NCBI RefSeq assembly: GCF_000374425.1
Contig: NZ_KB894363.1
Location: 62,001-126,000, forward strand
Length of the DNA: 64,000 nt
Origin: Acinetobacter tjernbergiae DSM 14971 = CIP 107465
GTDB lineage: Bacteria; Pseudomonadota; Gammaproteobacteria; Pseudomonadales; Moraxellaceae
Direction: 5' to 3'
The translations under genes were made by a program, and so were the position numbers. Every line of letters begins with the position of its first letter. Position 1 is the stretch's first letter. Positions 27,552 through 37,500 of the stretch are shown here, one piece after another. The notes beneath the pieces were generated by a model. That model had not been told where the DNA came from. It made no database searches and was given only the letters and a program-made list of their open reading frames with translations.

Positions 27552-28358
27552 ATGATCGATATTCAAAATACCATTTTAGGTAAAATTGTTGACCGCAAAC
27601 ATGAGGAGCTTGCAGCACGTTTAAAACAACGTAGCTTGCACGATGTTGAACAGTGGGCAAAAGAGGCAACACCAGTTCGTGGTTTTGCGAATGCTTTACA
27701 GCATAAACGCCCTGCTGTGATTGCTGAAATTAAAAAAGCATCACCATCTAAAGGCATCATTCGTGCAGACTTTAATCCTGCGGAAATTGCACAGCAATAT
27801 GAACAAGCAGGTGCAGCATGTCTCTCCGTCTTAACTGATGTGGATTTCTTCCAAGGTGCTGATGAAAATATTGTGATTGCACGTAATCATTGTGCCCTAC
27901 CAGCTTTGCGTAAGGACTTCTTGGTTGATCCTTATAACGTGGTTGAAGCACGTGCCTTACATGCAGATTGTATTTTATTAATCGTGGCATGTTTATCAGA
28001 TCAACAACTTGAAGAAATGTCAAAAACTGCATTTGAGCATCAACTTGATGTGTTGGTTGAAGTGCATGATGAATATGAATTGGAACGTGCGTTAAAGCTT
28101 TCTGAGCAATGTATTCTAGGCGTGAATAACCGCAATCTTAAAACCTTTGATGTTGATTTAAATACTTCATTACGTTTAAAGAAATTGTTACCTGCTTCGC
28201 GTGTATTGGTTACTGAAAGTGGTATCGCCACGCCTGCCGACGTAGACATGATGCAAGCCAATGATATTCACACTTTCCTTGTGGGTGAAAGCTTTATGAA
28301 ACAGCCTCGCCCTGATCAAGCATTTAATGCTTTGTTTGGGCAACCTGATCTAGTTTAA
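27552..28358 (+). CDS. trpC: Indole-3-glycerol-phosphate synthase
   Basis: A TIM-barrel enzyme that closes the indole ring from CdRP. Catalytic lysine and glutamate motifs are visible: AEIKKASPSKG, LRKDFLVDPYNV, LGVNNRNLKTF and VTESGI. The 268-residue protein is monofunctional, without the TrpF domain found fused in E. coli. It forms a trpDC pair and has AAGGACTTCTC before the ATG. Confidence 0.96.
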   Translation: MIDIQNTILGKIVDRKHEELAARLKQRSLHDVEQWAKEATPVRGFANALQHKRPAVIAEIKKASPSKGIIRADFNPAEIAQQYEQAGAACLSVLTDVDFFQGADENIVIARNHCALPALRKDFLVDPYNVVEARALHADCILLIVACLSDQQLEEMSKTAFEHQLDVLVEVHDEYELERALKLSEQCILGVNNRNLKTFDVDLNTSLRLKKLLPASRVLVTESGIATPADVDMMQANDIHTFLVGESFMKQPRPDQAFNALFGQPDLV

Positions 28359-28373
28359 AAACAAACCGAAATA

Positions 28374-28402
28374 AAAAGCCCAATTCTTTATCATTGGGCT
28401 TT
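28374..28402 (+). terminator. Terminator after trpDC
   Basis: AAAGCCCAAT / ATTGGGCTTT hairpin; followed by a mixed T-rich tract. Confidence 0.7.
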
Positions 28403-28472
28403 GATAATTATTTTAAAAATACCATGCCAAAATATGGATTTGAATTGACAATAAAATAAAGAGCATGAATTT

Positions 28473-28826
28473 ATGTCGAATAAAGAAATTGAATCATTAC
28501 AAAGAAGCTTATGTGGAAAATATGATACTCCTTATTGTCCAATTTTAGAGGGAACAAAGTTAGGAATAACACTGAATATCAAAGAAAATATAAATCCTAT
28601 TAATGGTTTAAGACATCCTCCTGAAGGTAAGACAAATGGATGGTATATCTGGGGCGGTGAAGATTTTTCTGATGATCCTAATTTTTTTAAATCTATACAT
28701 ATAGAACATATCACTGAATGGTGCCCACAAATACAAAAGTTTCTAGCATTACCTCCTGGTTGGAGATTCTTAATAGCTAATAATTATGAAGACGTTTGGT
28801 TTGATGAGTCATTACTTGACATTTAG
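28473..28826 (+). CDS. Imm33/DUF2185-like small protein, possible orphan immunity gene
   Basis: A 117-residue soluble protein. The C-terminal half (HIEHITEWCPQIQKFLALPP, GWRFLIANNYEDVWFDESLL) resembles DUF2185, a domain listed among polymorphic-toxin immunity families as Imm33. No toxin, VgrG/PAAR or contact-dependent-inhibition gene is adjacent. The gene is flanked by terminator and AT-rich DNA and looks like a late insertion between trpC and the Smr gene. The family call is from memory of motif shape. Confidence 0.5.
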   Translation: MSNKEIESLQRSLCGKYDTPYCPILEGTKLGITLNIKENINPINGLRHPPEGKTNGWYIWGGEDFSDDPNFFKSIHIEHITEWCPQIQKFLALPPGWRFLIANNYEDVWFDESLLDI

Positions 28827-28950
28827 TTTTATAAAATTTTTTTCTTAACAAGCTAATTTTGAATAATCTTATAATTACAACTAATTGACCATTTTTGAAC
28901 AGCCACTCACGACTTTAGATTATCTACAACATTGTATGAATGCAATTCAG

Positions 28951-28979
28951 TTCAAATTATCACAGTTTCGGACTATAAT
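28951..28979 (+). promoter_or_regulatory. Promoter of the Smr-domain gene
   Basis: TTCAAA, a 17-base spacer and a perfect TATAAT. The predicted start (about 28986) supports the ATG at 29017 over an upstream in-frame start at 28885. Confidence 0.7.
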
Positions 28980-29016
28980 TTTACATCTCTCGTATCTTGC
29001 CTATTTTTCTAAACTT

Positions 29017-29706
29017 ATGAGTAAACACGATTCATCGCTTTCTAAAGATCAGTTTAACTTACTGAAAGCCTTTAAAAAGCAAATCTCTAACCCTCAATCT
29101 AGCGCTATTGCAAAACAAGTTGAGGCAAAAAAAACTCAGGCGATCGCTGAAGAGTTAGAAGATACTGAGCTTTTTAAAAAGGCCCTTCTTGGCGTAAAAC
29201 CAATCGACAATCAAAACATTGCCGATACCAAAGTCGCGCGTCGCAAAAAAGTTGATGCCCAAACCTTAGCAAAACGCGCAGCAGCCGAAGGTGGTACTGA
29301 GCAAGAGCTTACAGAAATTTCAGATACTCAAGCCATCTTAAACCCAGTGGCAAGTCAAGCGACTTTAAGCTATCGCATTGCAACCTTGCAGCACAAAGTC
29401 TTTGAAGATTTAAAAACAGGTAAAACTCGTTGGTTTGAAGCAGTCGATTTACATGGTTGTACCGTTGAACAAGCCCGAGCAGCCGTTCTACAAATCATTC
29501 AAATGGCAAAAGATGAAAATCAGAATGTCATCAAAATTGTTCACGGTAAAGGACCTGAAGCCATTTTAAAAACCTATGTCAATGGCTGGCTTAGACAACA
29601 TCGTGATGTGCTTGCATTTGTCAGCGCACCTGAAAATCAGGGGGGTACTGGTGCTGTTTTAGTGCTCTTAAAACGTGCAGAAAAGAACCCAAAGCACAAA
29701 CAATAA
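29017..29706 (+). CDS. Smr domain protein (Smr/MutS2-type endonuclease domain)
   Basis: A 229-residue protein with a charged helical N-terminal half and a C-terminal Smr domain (about 140-222). Family motifs VDLHGCTVEQARAAV (the DLHG motif), IVHGKGPEA (HGxG) and a late GGTGAVLVLLKR are present. Smr domains nick DNA or cleave RNA; the stand-alone form resembles E. coli YdaL/SmrB. I start at ATG 29017, downstream of a TATAAT promoter. Confidence 0.88.
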   Translation: MSKHDSSLSKDQFNLLKAFKKQISNPQSSAIAKQVEAKKTQAIAEELEDTELFKKALLGVKPIDNQNIADTKVARRKKVDAQTLAKRAAAEGGTEQELTEISDTQAILNPVASQATLSYRIATLQHKVFEDLKTGKTRWFEAVDLHGCTVEQARAAVLQIIQMAKDENQNVIKIVHGKGPEAILKTYVNGWLRQHRDVLAFVSAPENQGGTGAVLVLLKRAEKNPKHKQ

Positions 29707-29790
29707 TCGGCATTTGGTTCAAAATTAAGTTTTTGAGTCGTTTTCTGATACAATTCCCGTTTTGTTCAACCCACCTAAGTGAACATTGTT

Positions 29791-30345
29791 ATGTCTATGC
29801 AGCAATCGTACGCAAATATTTTAACTGCCGTTGGTGAAGATCTAAATCGCCCAGGCTTAAAAGATACGCCTATGCGTGCGGCTAAAGCTTTTTCTTTTTT
29901 AACTTCTGGTTATAGCAAAACCCTTGAAGAAGTTACAAATAGTGCGGTTTTCCCTTCCGATAACCATGAAATGGTATTGGTCAAAAATATCGAGTTTTAT
30001 TCGCTTTGTGAACATCACCTTCTCCCATTCTATGGTCGTGTCCACATTGCTTATTTACCTGAAGGTCAAGTTTTAGGTCTTTCTAAATTTGCGCGTATTA
30101 CTGAAATGTTTGCACGTCGTTTACAGATTCAAGAGAATTTGACACAGCAAATTGCCGAAGCAGTTGCAGAAGTGACTCAGGCACGTGGTGTTGCGGTTGT
30201 GATTGATTCAGCCCATATGTGTATGATGATGCGTGGCGTCGGCAAGCAAGAATCAACCACACGTACAGTTTCTTTTGTTGGTGATTTCAAAACTGACAAA
30301 GATGCACGTCGTGAGTTCTTAAGTGCTGTACCTGAAAGCTATTGA
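29791..30345 (+). CDS. folE: GTP cyclohydrolase I, FolE type
   Basis: It opens GTP to 7,8-dihydroneopterin triphosphate, the first step of tetrahydrofolate synthesis. The zinc ligands are seen in [11 protein letters not shown] and HMCMMMRGV, with the active site [12 protein letters not shown]. 184 residues from ATG 29791; the GTG at 29779 and ATG at 29797 are alternatives. It overlaps or abuts the next gene, a cupin protein. Confidence 0.95.
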   Translation: MSMQQSYANILTAVGEDLNRPGLKDTPMRAAKAFSFLTSGYSKTLEEVTNSAVFPSDNHEMVLVKNIEFYSLCEHHLLPFYGRVHIAYLPEGQVLGLSKFARITEMFARRLQIQENLTQQIAEAVAEVTQARGVAVVIDSAHMCMMMRGVGKQESTTRTVSFVGDFKTDKDARREFLSAVPESY

Positions 30346-30359
30346 ACCGAGCAATTCAT

Positions 30360-30722
30360 ATGTCATCTATTCAGTTAGCAGATTTTGGTGAATTAGTTCA
30401 AAACCAAGCCAGCATTGATTTTCCTCGACCTGATCGCCTAGTCACAGGAAATCCTGAACGTCTCACCTATAGCTTATATGAACATCCACATATGGGCTGT
30501 GGTATTTGGCAATGTGAAGTGGGTGCTTGGAATATTCAATTTGCTGACAATAAACAAGAGTTTTTTCAAGTGATTGAAGGGGTTGTCCGTATCCATGATG
30601 CAAAAACCAATTCTTTTATTGAAGTAACTGCGGGAAATGCAGGCATTATTCCCCCTGCATTTATCGGTACATTTGAAGTCATTGAAGCTGTTAAAAAATA
30701 CTATGTGCTTGTTGAAGTGTAA
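30360..30722 (+). CDS. Cupin domain protein (EutQ-like/DUF861 type)
   Basis: A 120-residue single-domain cupin with the second motif-like region GNAGIIPPAFIGTFEVIEAVKKYYVLVEV and WQCEVGAWNIQFADNKQEFFQVIEG. Typical metal-binding histidines are not all present, so a non-metal or altered cupin is possible. Function unknown. It begins 14 bases after folE and is probably co-transcribed; an in-frame TTG at 30342 would overlap the folE stop. Confidence 0.72.
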   Translation: MSSIQLADFGELVQNQASIDFPRPDRLVTGNPERLTYSLYEHPHMGCGIWQCEVGAWNIQFADNKQEFFQVIEGVVRIHDAKTNSFIEVTAGNAGIIPPAFIGTFEVIEAVKKYYVLVEV

Positions 30723-30752
30723 TTTCATTACATACATTTCAAGATATAGAAT

Positions 30753-31550
30753 TTAGGAATGTAATTGCCACATTCCTTTTTTATTTCTAGTACCTAAGAT
30801 TTTCAAAACCAAGACTAAACTTAAAAGTAATAATAAATACCAAGAACCTAATTTTCCCCAACCGACCATATGCCATGCATCGATCTGACTCGGATATAGC
30901 CAAATTTTATAAAATGTACTAATGTTTTCCGCAATCCAAATCAGGAATGCAAGTACCAATAACACAGGTAACATTGGAACTTTAAAAGTATGTCTTTCAA
31001 GCTGAAAAGAGAGCTTAGTCTTCCAAAAAATGACAATACTCCAAGTAAATAAAACCAAACGAATGTCTGGAATAAAAAACTTGGTCATAAAGTTTAAATA
31101 CGACAAAACTGCTAAACACAGCATATGGCTGAACTGTGGTAAATTTTCGAAAGATACTTGATAAAGTCTTAAAGATCGAGCAAAAAAGCTCCCTACAGCC
31201 GAGTACATAAAACCTGCAAATAATGGCACAGTGAGGAGTTTAAAAATTGCAGGTTGCGGATATTGCCAAGAAGCAATCGCAGGATGTGTGAGGAAAATTT
31301 CCATCCCCATTGCCATGATATGAAACAAGGCTATCACTTTCGCTTCAGCCCATGATTCAAGCTTCAAGTACAACAAACAAACCTGAATCGCTAATGCATA
31401 AAACAGTAAATAGTCATAGCGAAAGAAACCATAGTACTCATGACTTCCCATAGGTGCTGTCAATGCAAAAGCAATTAAAAGCAATAATCCAAATAAGGCA
31501 GCCGAAGCTGCCTTAGTCATGAAATTTAGGGATAATACGATCAACTGCAC
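30753..31550 (-). CDS. DUF817 family membrane protein
   Basis: An inner-membrane protein of up to 265 residues with about seven to eight hydrophobic segments; WQYP, FLTHPAI, FWKTKLSF and WHMVGWGKLGSWYLLL match what I know of the DUF817 family. No function is established. The GTG at 31550 has AGGA nine bases upstream; the ATG at 31520 is the alternative and would give 255 residues. It lies downstream of hemE on the same strand with about 40 bases between them. Confidence 0.75.
   Translation of the reverse strand: MQLIVLSLNFMTKAASAALFGLLLLIAFALTAPMGSHEYYGFFRYDYLLFYALAIQVCLLYLKLESWAEAKVIALFHIMAMGMEIFLTHPAIASWQYPQPAIFKLLTVPLFAGFMYSAVGSFFARSLRLYQVSFENLPQFSHMLCLAVLSYLNFMTKFFIPDIRLVLFTWSIVIFWKTKLSFQLERHTFKVPMLPVLLVLAFLIWIAENISTFYKIWLYPSQIDAWHMVGWGKLGSWYLLLLLSLVLVLKILGTRNKKGMWQLHS
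30755..30782 (+). terminator. Terminator of folE-cupin inside the end of the DUF817 gene
   Basis: AGGAATGT / ACATTCCT hairpin with a T-run, overlapping the convergent DUF817 stop region. Confidence 0.75.
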
Positions 31551-31592
31551 AAAATGAATCCTAGCGTGTTTAGTCTTGAAATATGCTCAATA

Positions 31593-32666
31593 TCAACCTA
31601 AATATTTTGCGCTGTATTCATGTACAGTATCGACAAAAATCTTAGGTTGGGCAGGATCAACCCATTGGGTAATGCCATGACCTAAGTTTGCGATATACCC
31701 TGTTTTGTCACCATTTGCATAAGCATCATCGAGCATTGCTTTTACCGATTTTTCAATTGAAGCTGCTGAACCATAGAGCACTGCTGGATCTAAGTTTCCT
31801 TGTAGGGCAGCTCGACCTGCAACCACATCACGTGCAGTATACAGTGGTGTGGTCCAGTCTAAGCCAAATGCATCTGCACCTGTGCTTAACATGGTCTCTA
31901 ACCATTGACCACCACCTTTGGTGAATACAATAATCGGAATACGTTGACCATCTTTTTCACGTTGCAGTCCTGCAATAATTTTGCTCATGTAGTTCAATGA
32001 AAATTCGACATATTCGCGATGTGCTAATGCGCCGCCCCAACTATCAAAAATTTGAATTGCTTGAGCGCCTGCATCAATTTGTGCGTTGAGATAATCAATC
32101 ACTGAATCAGCAAGATGATCAAGTAAGGCATGTAACACTTCGGGTTGTGCATACATCATATTCTTAATAAAGCGGAATTCTTTACTTGAACCACCTTCAA
32201 CCATATAGGTTGCTAAGGTCCAAGGGCTGCCCGAAAAACCAATCAGCGGCACTTGTCCATTTAAAGCAGATCGAATCGTTGAAACTGCATTCATCACGTA
32301 AGCTAAATCTGATTTAGAATTTAGTTTCGGTAAATTTGCAACATCTTGTTCAGTACGAACAGTTTTATGAAACTTAGGGCCTTCGCCCGCTTCAAAATAC
32401 AGTCCCAAGCCCAGTGCATCAGGAACCGTTAAAATATCTGAGAATAAAATCGCAGCGTCAAGCTCATAGCGGCGTAATGGCTGTAAAGTCACTTCACAAG
32501 CAAACTCGGTATTTTTGCATAGAGACAAGAAATCTCCTGCTTGCGCACGAGTTTCACGATATTCTGGTAAATAACGCCCTGCTTGACGCATCATCCATAC
32601 AGGTGTGGTGTCTACAGGTTCACGCAGCAAAGCTCGTAAAAAACGATCATTTTTCAACGTTGTCAT
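31593..32666 (-). CDS. hemE: Uroporphyrinogen III decarboxylase
   Basis: It removes four carboxyl groups from uroporphyrinogen III to give coproporphyrinogen III, in haem synthesis. 357 residues, with the N-terminal signature [15 protein letters not shown] and the second signature [17 protein letters not shown]. The catalytic Asp lies in [10 protein letters not shown] start at ATG 32666 downstream of AGAG; an upstream in-frame TTG is unsupported. Confidence 0.97.
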   Translation of the reverse strand: MTTLKNDRFLRALLREPVDTTPVWMMRQAGRYLPEYRETRAQAGDFLSLCKNTEFACEVTLQPLRRYELDAAILFSDILTVPDALGLGLYFEAGEGPKFHKTVRTEQDVANLPKLNSKSDLAYVMNAVSTIRSALNGQVPLIGFSGSPWTLATYMVEGGSSKEFRFIKNMMYAQPEVLHALLDHLADSVIDYLNAQIDAGAQAIQIFDSWGGALAHREYVEFSLNYMSKIIAGLQREKDGQRIPIIVFTKGGGQWLETMLSTGADAFGLDWTTPLYTARDVVAGRAALQGNLDPAVLYGSAASIEKSVKAMLDDAYANGDKTGYIANLGHGITQWVDPAQPKIFVDTVHEYSAKYLG

Positions 32667-32866
32667 TACCAATCTCTAAATTTTTTCATGTAGGATGCAT
32701 CATAACAAAGTTAGCCCTGAATTTATAATTGTAAACCCATACAAAAAATCAGACTTCAACTAATTTTTTTGCTTTGACACAAAACTGCTACTGCAAGCTG
32801 TTCTATTTTCTGTAATACTTGCAATATCTTATATCTCAATATGAATAATTCTTAAGGTTGAATTAC

Positions 32867-34069
32867 ATGTTTGTTCGCTCATTACTCGCTATGAGTTTAA
32901 GTTGTATTCTTGCTAACGTTGCTTTTGCTGCCCCAACAACTGAGCAAGCATTAAATCCAAAAAAAATCTCGGCTCCTGTACAAGATCCTATTGACCCATT
33001 ATCTATCGAGCGTTCTGCCGCATCGAGTGTAATGGCTCAACCTGCATCAAGTGTTGTGACTCAAGCTGCTTCTGAGCCACAAGTCAATACAGGAGCTGCT
33101 TCGGCAATATCTCAAAAACTAGAAAATGCACCAGAGACAACGACGGCAACAGCACCAACCGTTAAAGTTTCATGGACTTTGGACAGTTTAAATACTGCCG
33201 ATTGGTATGAAAATCTTGAGAAAGGTCAATTGCCTGTATATGCACGTGCACATGTGATGCTCAACAATGCTCATGCTTCACCAGGTGCAATTGATGGTTC
33301 AAATGGTAAAAACACCTTAAAAGCAATTGCTTCATTCCAGCAAATGAATGGTCTCACGCCGACTGGGCAACTGACGAAAGAAACATGGGATGCTTTAGTC
33401 TCGCAACAAACCAAACCAGCATATATTGAATACACCCTCACTGATGCGGATTTAAAAGGCCCTTATGCGGATTCAATTCCTTCGGACTATGCACTACAAG
33501 CAAAAATGAAAGGTTTGTACTACACCCGTGTAACAGAAATGTTAGGTGAAAAGTTTCATATGGATGAAGGTTTCCTCAAAAAACTAAATCCAACTGCAAC
33601 ATTCAAAAAAGCGGGCGAAAAAATTATTGTTGCGAATGTACGCAATGATTTACCAGAAGATATTCATTTAATCGTTGCACACAAAGGTGCAAGACAGCTT
33701 TATTTATTCAATAGTCGTAACCAAATGATTGCATCCTTTCCTGCAACAATTGGTAGTACTGACACGCCTTCTCCGACTGGTACATATAAAGTAGTAGGTG
33801 TAACCAAAAACCCATACTACAGCTATTCACCATCGAATTTCGTTCAAGGTAATAACCTTAAACCACTCATGTTACCACCTGGTCCAAACGCACCAGTTGG
33901 TAATATTTGGATTGGTCTCAGCAAACGATCTTTTGGTATTCATGGGACACCAAATCCTTCTTTGATTTCGAAGACAGCATCGCATGGTTGTATCCGTTTA
34001 ACCAACTGGGATGCAAATGATTTAGGTGGAAAAGTACGTTCTGGCGTTACTGTAAAGTTCTTAGAATAA
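32867..34069 (+). CDS. L,D-transpeptidase (YkuD) with peptidoglycan-binding domain
   Basis: A secreted 400-residue enzyme with signal peptide (MFVRSLLAMSLSCILANVAFA), a low-complexity Ala/Ser/Thr/Gln linker, a peptidoglycan-binding domain 1 (about 120-185; GAIDGSNGKNTLKAIASFQQ) and a C-terminal YkuD domain with the catalytic signature HGT...SHGCIRLTNWD. It forms 3-3 crosslinks or attaches D-amino acids or lipoproteins to peptidoglycan. It belongs to the ErfK/YbiS group. An independent unit convergent with the GGDEF gene. Confidence 0.93.
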   Translation: MFVRSLLAMSLSCILANVAFAAPTTEQALNPKKISAPVQDPIDPLSIERSAASSVMAQPASSVVTQAASEPQVNTGAASAISQKLENAPETTTATAPTVKVSWTLDSLNTADWYENLEKGQLPVYARAHVMLNNAHASPGAIDGSNGKNTLKAIASFQQMNGLTPTGQLTKETWDALVSQQTKPAYIEYTLTDADLKGPYADSIPSDYALQAKMKGLYYTRVTEMLGEKFHMDEGFLKKLNPTATFKKAGEKIIVANVRNDLPEDIHLIVAHKGARQLYLFNSRNQMIASFPATIGSTDTPSPTGTYKVVGVTKNPYYSYSPSNFVQGNNLKPLMLPPGPNAPVGNIWIGLSKRSFGIHGTPNPSLISKTASHGCIRLTNWDANDLGGKVRSGVTVKFLE

Positions 34070-34084
34070 TTTAGATTATTCAAT

Positions 34085-34119
34085 AAAAAACCGAATACCA
34101 TCAGTATTCGGTTTTTTTT
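34085..34119. terminator. Bidirectional terminator between L,D-transpeptidase and GGDEF genes
   Basis: AAAAAACCGAATAC / GTATTCGGTTTTTT, a 14-bp stem with a 5-base loop and long A and T tracts on both sides. Confidence 0.88.
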
Positions 34120-34132
34120 ATCACGCTTTCTT

Positions 34133-35395
34133 TTATTCGACACTGGGCAAGGGTTGATAATAGATTTGGTTACGCCCAAGTTGTTTAGCTCTATAAAGCG
34201 CTTTATCTGCCGTATGAATCACTAAATCTTGACTGATTTTAGGATTGCCATTAAAAACCGTAATCCCTAAACTAATGGTGACATGATTAGAAACTAAAGA
34301 TTTTTCATGAGGAATCATCTGCCGATCAATTGCTCGATAAATATTTGTTGCAACTGCATAAGCACCTTGAGCAGAGGTTTCTGGTAAAAGAACAACAAAC
34401 TCTTCACCACCATAACGTGCAATAAAATCCATATGTCGAATTGAACTTTTGATGTTTTTTGCAATGGCAGAGATCACTTGATCTCCCATCTGATGTCCAT
34501 AGAAGTCGTTATAATTTTTAAAAAAATCAATATCAATAAACAGTACAGACATTGCCTTACTATCTTTACATGCCAAGTCATAGTAATAACTAAACATTTC
34601 TTCAAAAGTACGCCTATTCGAGACCTTGGTTAATTCATCATGTTGGCTTAAATGTAGAAGCTCAGATGCCTGCAACCGCAAAATTTTTTCATCAATTTCA
34701 GCTATTTTAGTTTTTAGAAATAATTTTCTTTCCTTAGAGATGAGCATCACACTAATGGAAAAGCCTAATAAGAGACTTCCAATGAAAGTGCGCCCTAACA
34801 TTAAAAAATCACAGGGTACTTTGAGAAAATATAAGGACAATAAAATCACGATCGCGGCAGAAGAACCAATCCATAACATATGTTTAGGCTTAATTCCGCT
34901 AAGAATAAAGCCCAACATATACAAAAATGCAATCAATACCATTGATTGACTTTGCAACACCGCATTAGAAATACTCATCATCAATAAAGATGGAAAAAGA
35001 ATTGTGCAAAATACGATCACGCATGTAGCTGGATAAAATAATCGGTTCAAGCGTCTAAAGCGAGAAAATGCCCAAAATGAAAATAATGCTGCTCCCACTA
35101 CAACCAAACTGAGAATGCTATATATCAGATCTAAGAGAAAATGAGTGCTTGTTCGAATAACCAATAAGTTCGATGGTAAAATCAAAAGTACAAAAATGGT
35201 ATATGTGATTACGCCTTGACCAAAGAACTGAATCGCATTCATTCTGGTTCGATCAATATTAAATTGCCAAAACTCATTTTCGAGTTGAGCAGGCAAACTT
35301 TTCTGTGTTTTATTCGTTCTAGAATGTCGAACAACAAGCTGCTCTAGATCTTCTTTTGTTTTGCGTAACTGCTTAATATCATATTGATTTTCCAT
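34133..35395 (-). CDS. Membrane diguanylate cyclase (GGDEF)
   Basis: About 420 residues: N-terminal region, then six hydrophobic segments (about 60-220), a short coiled coil and a GGDEF domain (about 255-415). The active site reads ARYGGEEF (about 329-333), catalytically competent, and an I-site RHMD lies exactly five residues before it, so product inhibition by c-di-GMP is likely. It synthesises c-di-GMP at the inner membrane. The start is uncertain: ATG 35395 has a purine-rich stretch almost touching it, and GTG 35404 is in frame. Confidence 0.9.
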   Translation of the reverse strand: MENQYDIKQLRKTKEDLEQLVVRHSRTNKTQKSLPAQLENEFWQFNIDRTRMNAIQFFGQGVITYTIFVLLILPSNLLVIRTSTHFLLDLIYSILSLVVVGAALFSFWAFSRFRRLNRLFYPATCVIVFCTILFPSLLMMSISNAVLQSQSMVLIAFLYMLGFILSGIKPKHMLWIGSSAAIVILLSLYFLKVPCDFLMLGRTFIGSLLLGFSISVMLISKERKLFLKTKIAEIDEKILRLQASELLHLSQHDELTKVSNRRTFEEMFSYYYDLACKDSKAMSVLFIDIDFFKNYNDFYGHQMGDQVISAIAKNIKSSIRHMDFIARYGGEEFVVLLPETSAQGAYAVATNIYRAIDRQMIPHEKSLVSNHVTISLGITVFNGNPKISQDLVIHTADKALYRAKQLGRNQIYYQPLPSVE

Positions 35396-35557
35396 CCCTC
35401 TCACTCTTCTTATAATGCTGTATTCTTATCCAACATAAAAATAACACAATTTCTCATATTTTCATGAGCTTTACGTAACCACTTATCCATAATTGTAGTT
35501 ACCATTTTTACACCATATGCATTATTATTTATATTATTTTTAAGTCTGAAGTACGCC

Positions 35558-36592
35558 TTGAATACAATTACACTTTTACAGCCAGATGATTGGCATGCAC
35601 ACCTACGTGATGGATTAGCTTTAAAACGTACTGTACCAGATCTTGCTAAACAATTTGCACGCGCAATTTGTATGCCGAACTTGGTTCCACCTGTCAAAAC
35701 GGTAGAAGAAGCGCTCGCATATCGTGATCGTATTCTTGCTCATGTTCCAGAAGGGCTTCACTTTGACCCACGTATGGTACTTTATTTTACAGATTTCACT
35801 TCACCAGATGAAGTTCGTAAAATCAAAGAATCTGAGTTCGTCAATGCCATCAAATTGTATCCTGCTGGTGCGACCACAAATTCAGATAATGGTGTGAGCG
35901 ATATTCGTAAAGTCTATGCGGTGATTGAACAACTTGAAGAACATCAAGTGCCGTTATTGTTGCATGGTGAAGTCACTCACAACCATGTCGACATTTTTGA
36001 CCGTGAAAAAAGATTCTTAGATGAAATTTTGTCTCCGTTATTAAAACAGTTCCCAAAATTAAAAGTCGTTTTAGAACATATTACCACCAGTGATGCGGCG
36101 AATTTTGTACTTGAACAAGATCGTAATGTTGCAGCGACGATTACACCGCAACATTTACTCTTTAACCGTAATGATATGTTGGTTGGCGGCGTAAAACCTC
36201 ATTTCTACTGCCTGCCTATTTTAAAGCGTCAAACTCATCAAACGACGTTATTAGAAGTTGCGACCAGTGGCAATCCAAAATTCTTCTTGGGTACAGACAG
36301 CGCACCTCACTCACAAAATGCGAAAGAAAATGCATGTGGTTGTGCAGGTTGCTACAGTGCACCAAATGCAATTGAATTGTATGCTCAAGCATTTGACCAA
36401 GTTGGTAAATTAGAACGCTTAGAAGGCTTTGCAAGCATATTTGGTGCTGACTTCTATGGTCTTCCTCGCAATACATCAACAATCACGCTAGTGAAAGAAG
36501 AAAATACAGTCGCTGAATCTTTTGACTATCTTGAGGGTCAAAAAATCATTCCACTTCATGCAGGTAAAACACTACAATGGAGAAAAGTGTGA
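35558..36592 (+). CDS. pyrC: Dihydroorotase
   Basis: It cyclises carbamoyl-aspartate to dihydroorotate in pyrimidine synthesis. The 344-residue class II enzyme has the metal-binding HAHLRDG, the carbamylated lysine region [25 protein letters not shown] and GTDSAPH. The start codon is TTG at 35558 ([19 protein letters not shown] by family alignment); no ATG gives the conserved N-terminus. The end overlaps the next gene by 16 bases. Confidence 0.95.
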   Translation: MNTITLLQPDDWHAHLRDGLALKRTVPDLAKQFARAICMPNLVPPVKTVEEALAYRDRILAHVPEGLHFDPRMVLYFTDFTSPDEVRKIKESEFVNAIKLYPAGATTNSDNGVSDIRKVYAVIEQLEEHQVPLLLHGEVTHNHVDIFDREKRFLDEILSPLLKQFPKLKVVLEHITTSDAANFVLEQDRNVAATITPQHLLFNRNDMLVGGVKPHFYCLPILKRQTHQTTLLEVATSGNPKFFLGTDSAPHSQNAKENACGCAGCYSAPNAIELYAQAFDQVGKLERLEGFASIFGADFYGLPRNTSTITLVKEENTVAESFDYLEGQKIIPLHAGKTLQWRKV

Positions 36593-37242
36593 CCCAAGAA
36601 GAAAACAAAGCTCCAGTGATTGCTCAACGTTTTCGTGGATTTTTACCTGTGGTGGTTGATGTAGAAACCGCAGGATTTAATTCACAAACCGATGCCCTCC
36701 TCGAAATTGCGTGTATCCCGATCATCTATGATGAACAAGGACAATTTGTACCAGGCCCTTCTTTCCATGCACACATCAATCCTTTTGAGGGTGCAAACCT
36801 AGATCGCCGTTCATTAGATTTTATTGGGATTGATCCATTTAATCCAATGCGTGTGGCAATGGCCGAAGATGAGCGTGGTGCTTTACGTCGTATTTTCAAA
36901 TCATTAAATGAAGTGCGTAAAGCACAGCATTGTACCCATGCGGTATTGGTAGGTCACAATGCCCATTTTGATTTAGGTTTTCTACAAGCAGCAATCAATC
37001 GTTCTGGTACTAAAAATCAAAATCCATTTCATAGCTTTTCAGTATTTGATACTGTGACTTTGAGTGCAGTGATGTTTGGTCAAACCGTGTTAGCACGTGC
37101 ATGTATTCAAGCAGGAATTGAGTTTGATGGTAAAGAAGCACATTCTGCTTTATACGATACGCAAAAAACTGCTGAACTGTTTTGCTATATTTTGAACAAA
37201 CTGTCTCCTCACCTTCTTGACACTTTGGTGACAGAGCCCTAA
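36577..37242 (+). CDS. rnt: Ribonuclease T
   Basis: A DEDDh exoribonuclease that trims 3' ends of tRNAs and other stable RNAs. 221 residues with exo motifs [25 protein letters not shown] and [14 protein letters not shown]. Its start lies inside pyrC (overlap 16 bases), so translation is coupled. Its last codons contain a tRNA-Glu promoter whose -10 box includes the stop codon, placing a substrate gene next to its processing enzyme. Confidence 0.95.
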   Translation: MEKSVTQEENKAPVIAQRFRGFLPVVVDVETAGFNSQTDALLEIACIPIIYDEQGQFVPGPSFHAHINPFEGANLDRRSLDFIGIDPFNPMRVAMAEDERGALRRIFKSLNEVRKAQHCTHAVLVGHNAHFDLGFLQAAINRSGTKNQNPFHSFSVFDTVTLSAVMFGQTVLARACIQAGIEFDGKEAHSALYDTQKTAELFCYILNKLSPHLLDTLVTEP

Positions 37243-37245
37243 TAT
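37217..37245 (+). promoter_or_regulatory. tRNA-Glu promoter overlapping the rnt stop codon
   Basis: TTGACA, a 17-base spacer and TAATAT. The TAA stop of rnt (37240-37242) is the first half of the -10 box. Transcription would begin about 10 bases before the tRNA. Confidence 0.8.
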
Positions 37246-37261
37246 ACACCCACCTCAAGAA

Positions 37262-37337
37262 GTCCCTATCGTCTAGAGGCCTAGGACATCGCCCTTTCAC
37301 GGCGGTAACCGGGGTTCGAATCCCCGTAGGGACGCCA
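37262..37337 (+). tRNA. tRNA-Glu (TTC)
   Basis: 76 bases with acceptor arms GTCCCTA / TAGGGAC, discriminator G and encoded CCA; anticodon TTC within CCTTTCACG; T-arm GGGGTTCGAATCCCC. A strong promoter is at the end of rnt and a terminator follows. Confidence 0.97.
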
Positions 37338-37343
37338 AATTTT

Positions 37344-37379
37344 AAAAAGCCACTGCATCTTTAAGACAGTGGCTTTTTT
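37344..37379 (+). terminator. Terminator after tRNA-Glu
   Basis: AAAAGCCACTG / CAGTGGCTTTT hairpin with T-run, 7 bases after the tRNA. Confidence 0.85.
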
Positions 37380-37500
37380 ATTGGTTCTTTATAAATAGAG
37401 CTGCTACAAAATAATTATTTTGAAAAATCTATTTTATTATCCTTAGCATATTTTCTACCCTATACTGAAAACAGATCAAAACCATAATTTTAAACCTAAT

